From the NCBI GenBank assembly GCA_030916555.1, contig JAUPWK010000011.1, positions 1 to 21,482 of the forward strand: 21,482 nt of DNA, written 5' to 3'. Positions 20,329-21,482 of this stretch are shown here, one piece after another (position 1 is the first letter of the stretch; every line of letters starts with the position of its first letter). This DNA comes from Patescibacteria group bacterium. GTDB lineage: Bacteria > Patescibacteriota > Patescibacteriia > UBA9934. The notes beneath the pieces were generated by a model. That model ran no database searches and was not told where the DNA came from. It saw only the letters and a program-made list of their open reading frames with translations. The position numbers and the translations under genes were made by a program.

Positions 20329-21482
20329 TTAAGGTAATAGTAAGGGTTTTTGTGATGATTTTCTTTCGTTTTCTGCAAAAATCTTCACTTTTCCAAACAC
20401 ACCGTCATATCCTGGAGTAATCGACATCTCCCCCGCCCGTACCCTACGAATCGCCTCTGCAATATCGATTCCGCAAAAACTTTGGATATCCGAAATCGAG
20501 GTATCAAGCAGAATCTGAAACTCATTGCCAAGATTCGGGATCATCTTGTCATACATCGCTTTCACCTTTTTAGAACTCGGTGAAGCTACACCGTACACTT
20601 CCGCCAAGATTTCTGGCAATGGCACGATTGAGCGCTGTGGAACATGATCACTTGGCATGCTTACAAGTTCGCGATCATGCAAATCAGCAACACGTGACAT
20701 TACACCGATAGTAAGTGGACGCTTACATTTTGGACACATGCCGCCAAGCTTCCTTGTGTCATGAGGATGCAGCGCAACACCACAGTCCGCATGTCCATCA
20801 ACGTGGTACTTTCCTTCTTCCGGATAAAATTCAATCGTATACAAAAACTTTTTTGCATCTCGTTCGCGCAACGCCTTCATGAAACCATCAAAAGAAAATT
20901 CATGAGGCTCGAGATCGAACACATTTGCTTCACGACCAAACTTTTCTGGGCTATGTGCATCTGAATTTGAAATGAGCGCAATACTGTCGAGCATGGAACA
21001 GGATCGATTCATGAGTGCATCGCTCGACAAACCAGTTTCGATAGCAAAGATATGCGGCGCCATCGAACCAAAGCACTCCTCGAGTGAATCAAAACCGGAC
21101 TTTGATCCAAATACTGAAAACCAAGGCGTCCAGGCATGAGCCGGAATCACAACTATACGTTCATTGATTTCTTTTAAACGCTTATAGAGCTCTTCCGAAT
21201 CAAGACCGAGAATAGGTCGACCGTCGGCTTTGAGATTGAAGCCCGAATCGAGTAACCACTGGTTCGTTTTACGAACAGCCTCGAGTGACGGAGCTAAGAT
21301 TAAGTTATGAATACGACGAGTTTTCTCGTTCTTTTTGTAAATCTGCGACACCTCGGTTGTGAGCATGTATCGCATGTCAGGAAACTGACCGTCAGCAAGC
21401 TTAAACAAACCGGGCTCGGCCTCAACTAACTTATTCTCGATCTCCTGAAACCAAACAGGGTGCGTAAAGTCAGCAGTTCCAA
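20329..21482 (-). CDS. endonuclease Q-like PHP-domain protein (5' end outside window)
   Basis: At least 383 residues are visible; the open frame runs to the window edge beyond a TTG at 21408, beginning GTADFTHPVWFQEIENKL. That phrase, PAHAWTPWFSVFGSKSGFDS, FAIETGLSSD, LISNSDAHSPEKFGREAN, TIEFYPEEGKYHVDGH and the zinc-binding pattern HADCGV...MCPKCKRPLT match the EndoQ family (a PHP phosphoesterase fold with a Cys-rich domain). EndoQ cuts DNA 5' to deaminated bases such as hypoxanthine and uracil, for repair. The start of the PHP domain, with the first metal ligands, is not visible. The C terminus after FGKVKIFAE is short, without an added helicase. It faces the histone-like gene across a shared terminator. 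Confidence 0.88.
   Translation of the reverse strand, partial: GTADFTHPVWFQEIENKLVEAEPGLFKLADGQFPDMRYMLTTEVSQIYKKNEKTRRIHNLILAPSLEAVRKTNQWLLDSGFNLKADGRPILGLDSEELYKRLKEINERIVVIPAHAWTPWFSVFGSKSGFDSLEECFGSMAPHIFAIETGLSSDALMNRSCSMLDSIALISNSDAHSPEKFGREANVFDLEPHEFSFDGFMKALRERDAKKFLYTIEFYPEEGKYHVDGHADCGVALHPHDTRKLGGMCPKCKRPLTIGVMSRVADLHDRELVSMPSDHVPQRSIVPLPEILAEVYGVASPSSKKVKAMYDKMIPNLGNEFQILLDTSISDIQSFCGIDIAEAIRRVRAGEMSITPGYDGVFGKVKIFAENERKSSQKPLLLP

Noticed and set aside
20266..20337. 23-codon frame with GGAGG two bases before its ATG, inside the terminator region
   Set aside because: The spacing is too short, the frame runs through the second terminator arm, and the peptide has no recognisable feature; likely chance.

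Overview
The window looks like a chromosomal segment of a Candidate Phyla Radiation (Patescibacteria) bacterium, probably of the Parcubacteria supergroup. This rests on recognised protein types, not on a database search: an envelope domain typical of that group followed by a cupredoxin-like tail, a split transketolase used together with RpiB and Rpe, many short membrane-anchored proteins of unknown function, very tight gene packing and few Shine-Dalgarno sites. TGA is used as a stop (end of the rluF-like gene), so this is code 11 and not the Gracilibacteria/Absconditabacteria code. I see no insertion sequence, integrase, CRISPR array or rRNA, and no gene-free stretch longer than 300 bases.

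Layout. 1-254 (-) is the 5' end of ileS. 321-443 (+) encodes a 40-residue one-helix membrane protein with a strong ribosome binding site. 557-4169 (-) holds manC followed by two tandem secreted PHB-depolymerase/LpqC-type esterases. 4225-4598 (-) is a self-contained transcription unit for an 84-residue membrane protein: consensus promoter, strong ribosome binding site, GC-rich codons and its own hairpin. 4697-5789 (+) is rpiB-rpe. 5890-6693 (+) is a secreted envelope/cupredoxin-like protein with its own promoter and terminator. 6759-10035 (+) is SPW protein, transketolase N-half, DUF4349 protein, transketolase C-half, closed by a terminator. 10111-15798 (+) is a long tight run: rluF-like, methyltransferase, PfkB kinase, DUF2090 aldolase-like, PfkB kinase, then three membrane-anchored proteins of unknown function. 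15841-17514 (+) is a 2-hydroxyacid dehydrogenase and an anchored unknown. 17547-17622 (-) is tRNA-Ala(TGC). 17681-18505 (-) VanW and 18596-19969 (+) FG-GAP/L,D-transpeptidase are divergent. 20106-20222 (+) is a 38-residue lysine-rich histone-like protein. 20329-21482 (-) is an endonuclease Q/PHP protein cut by the window edge.

How the genes fit together. RpiB, Rpe and the two transketolase halves make up most of a non-oxidative pentose phosphate route. Two PfkB sugar kinases around a DUF2090 aldolase-like protein could feed or drain it by phosphorylating a sugar and splitting the product; the substrate cannot be read from sequence. ManC supplies GDP-mannose for surface glycans. VanW, the L,D-transpeptidase, the two esterases and the cupredoxin-like protein point to cell-envelope work.

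Expression signals. Several first genes have a sigma70-like promoter whose -10 box lies only about 8-15 bases before the ATG (ileS, manC, rpiB, SPW, vanW, L,D-transpeptidase), predicting nearly leaderless mRNAs. A few genes, especially the two orphan small membrane proteins, have classical Shine-Dalgarno sites instead.
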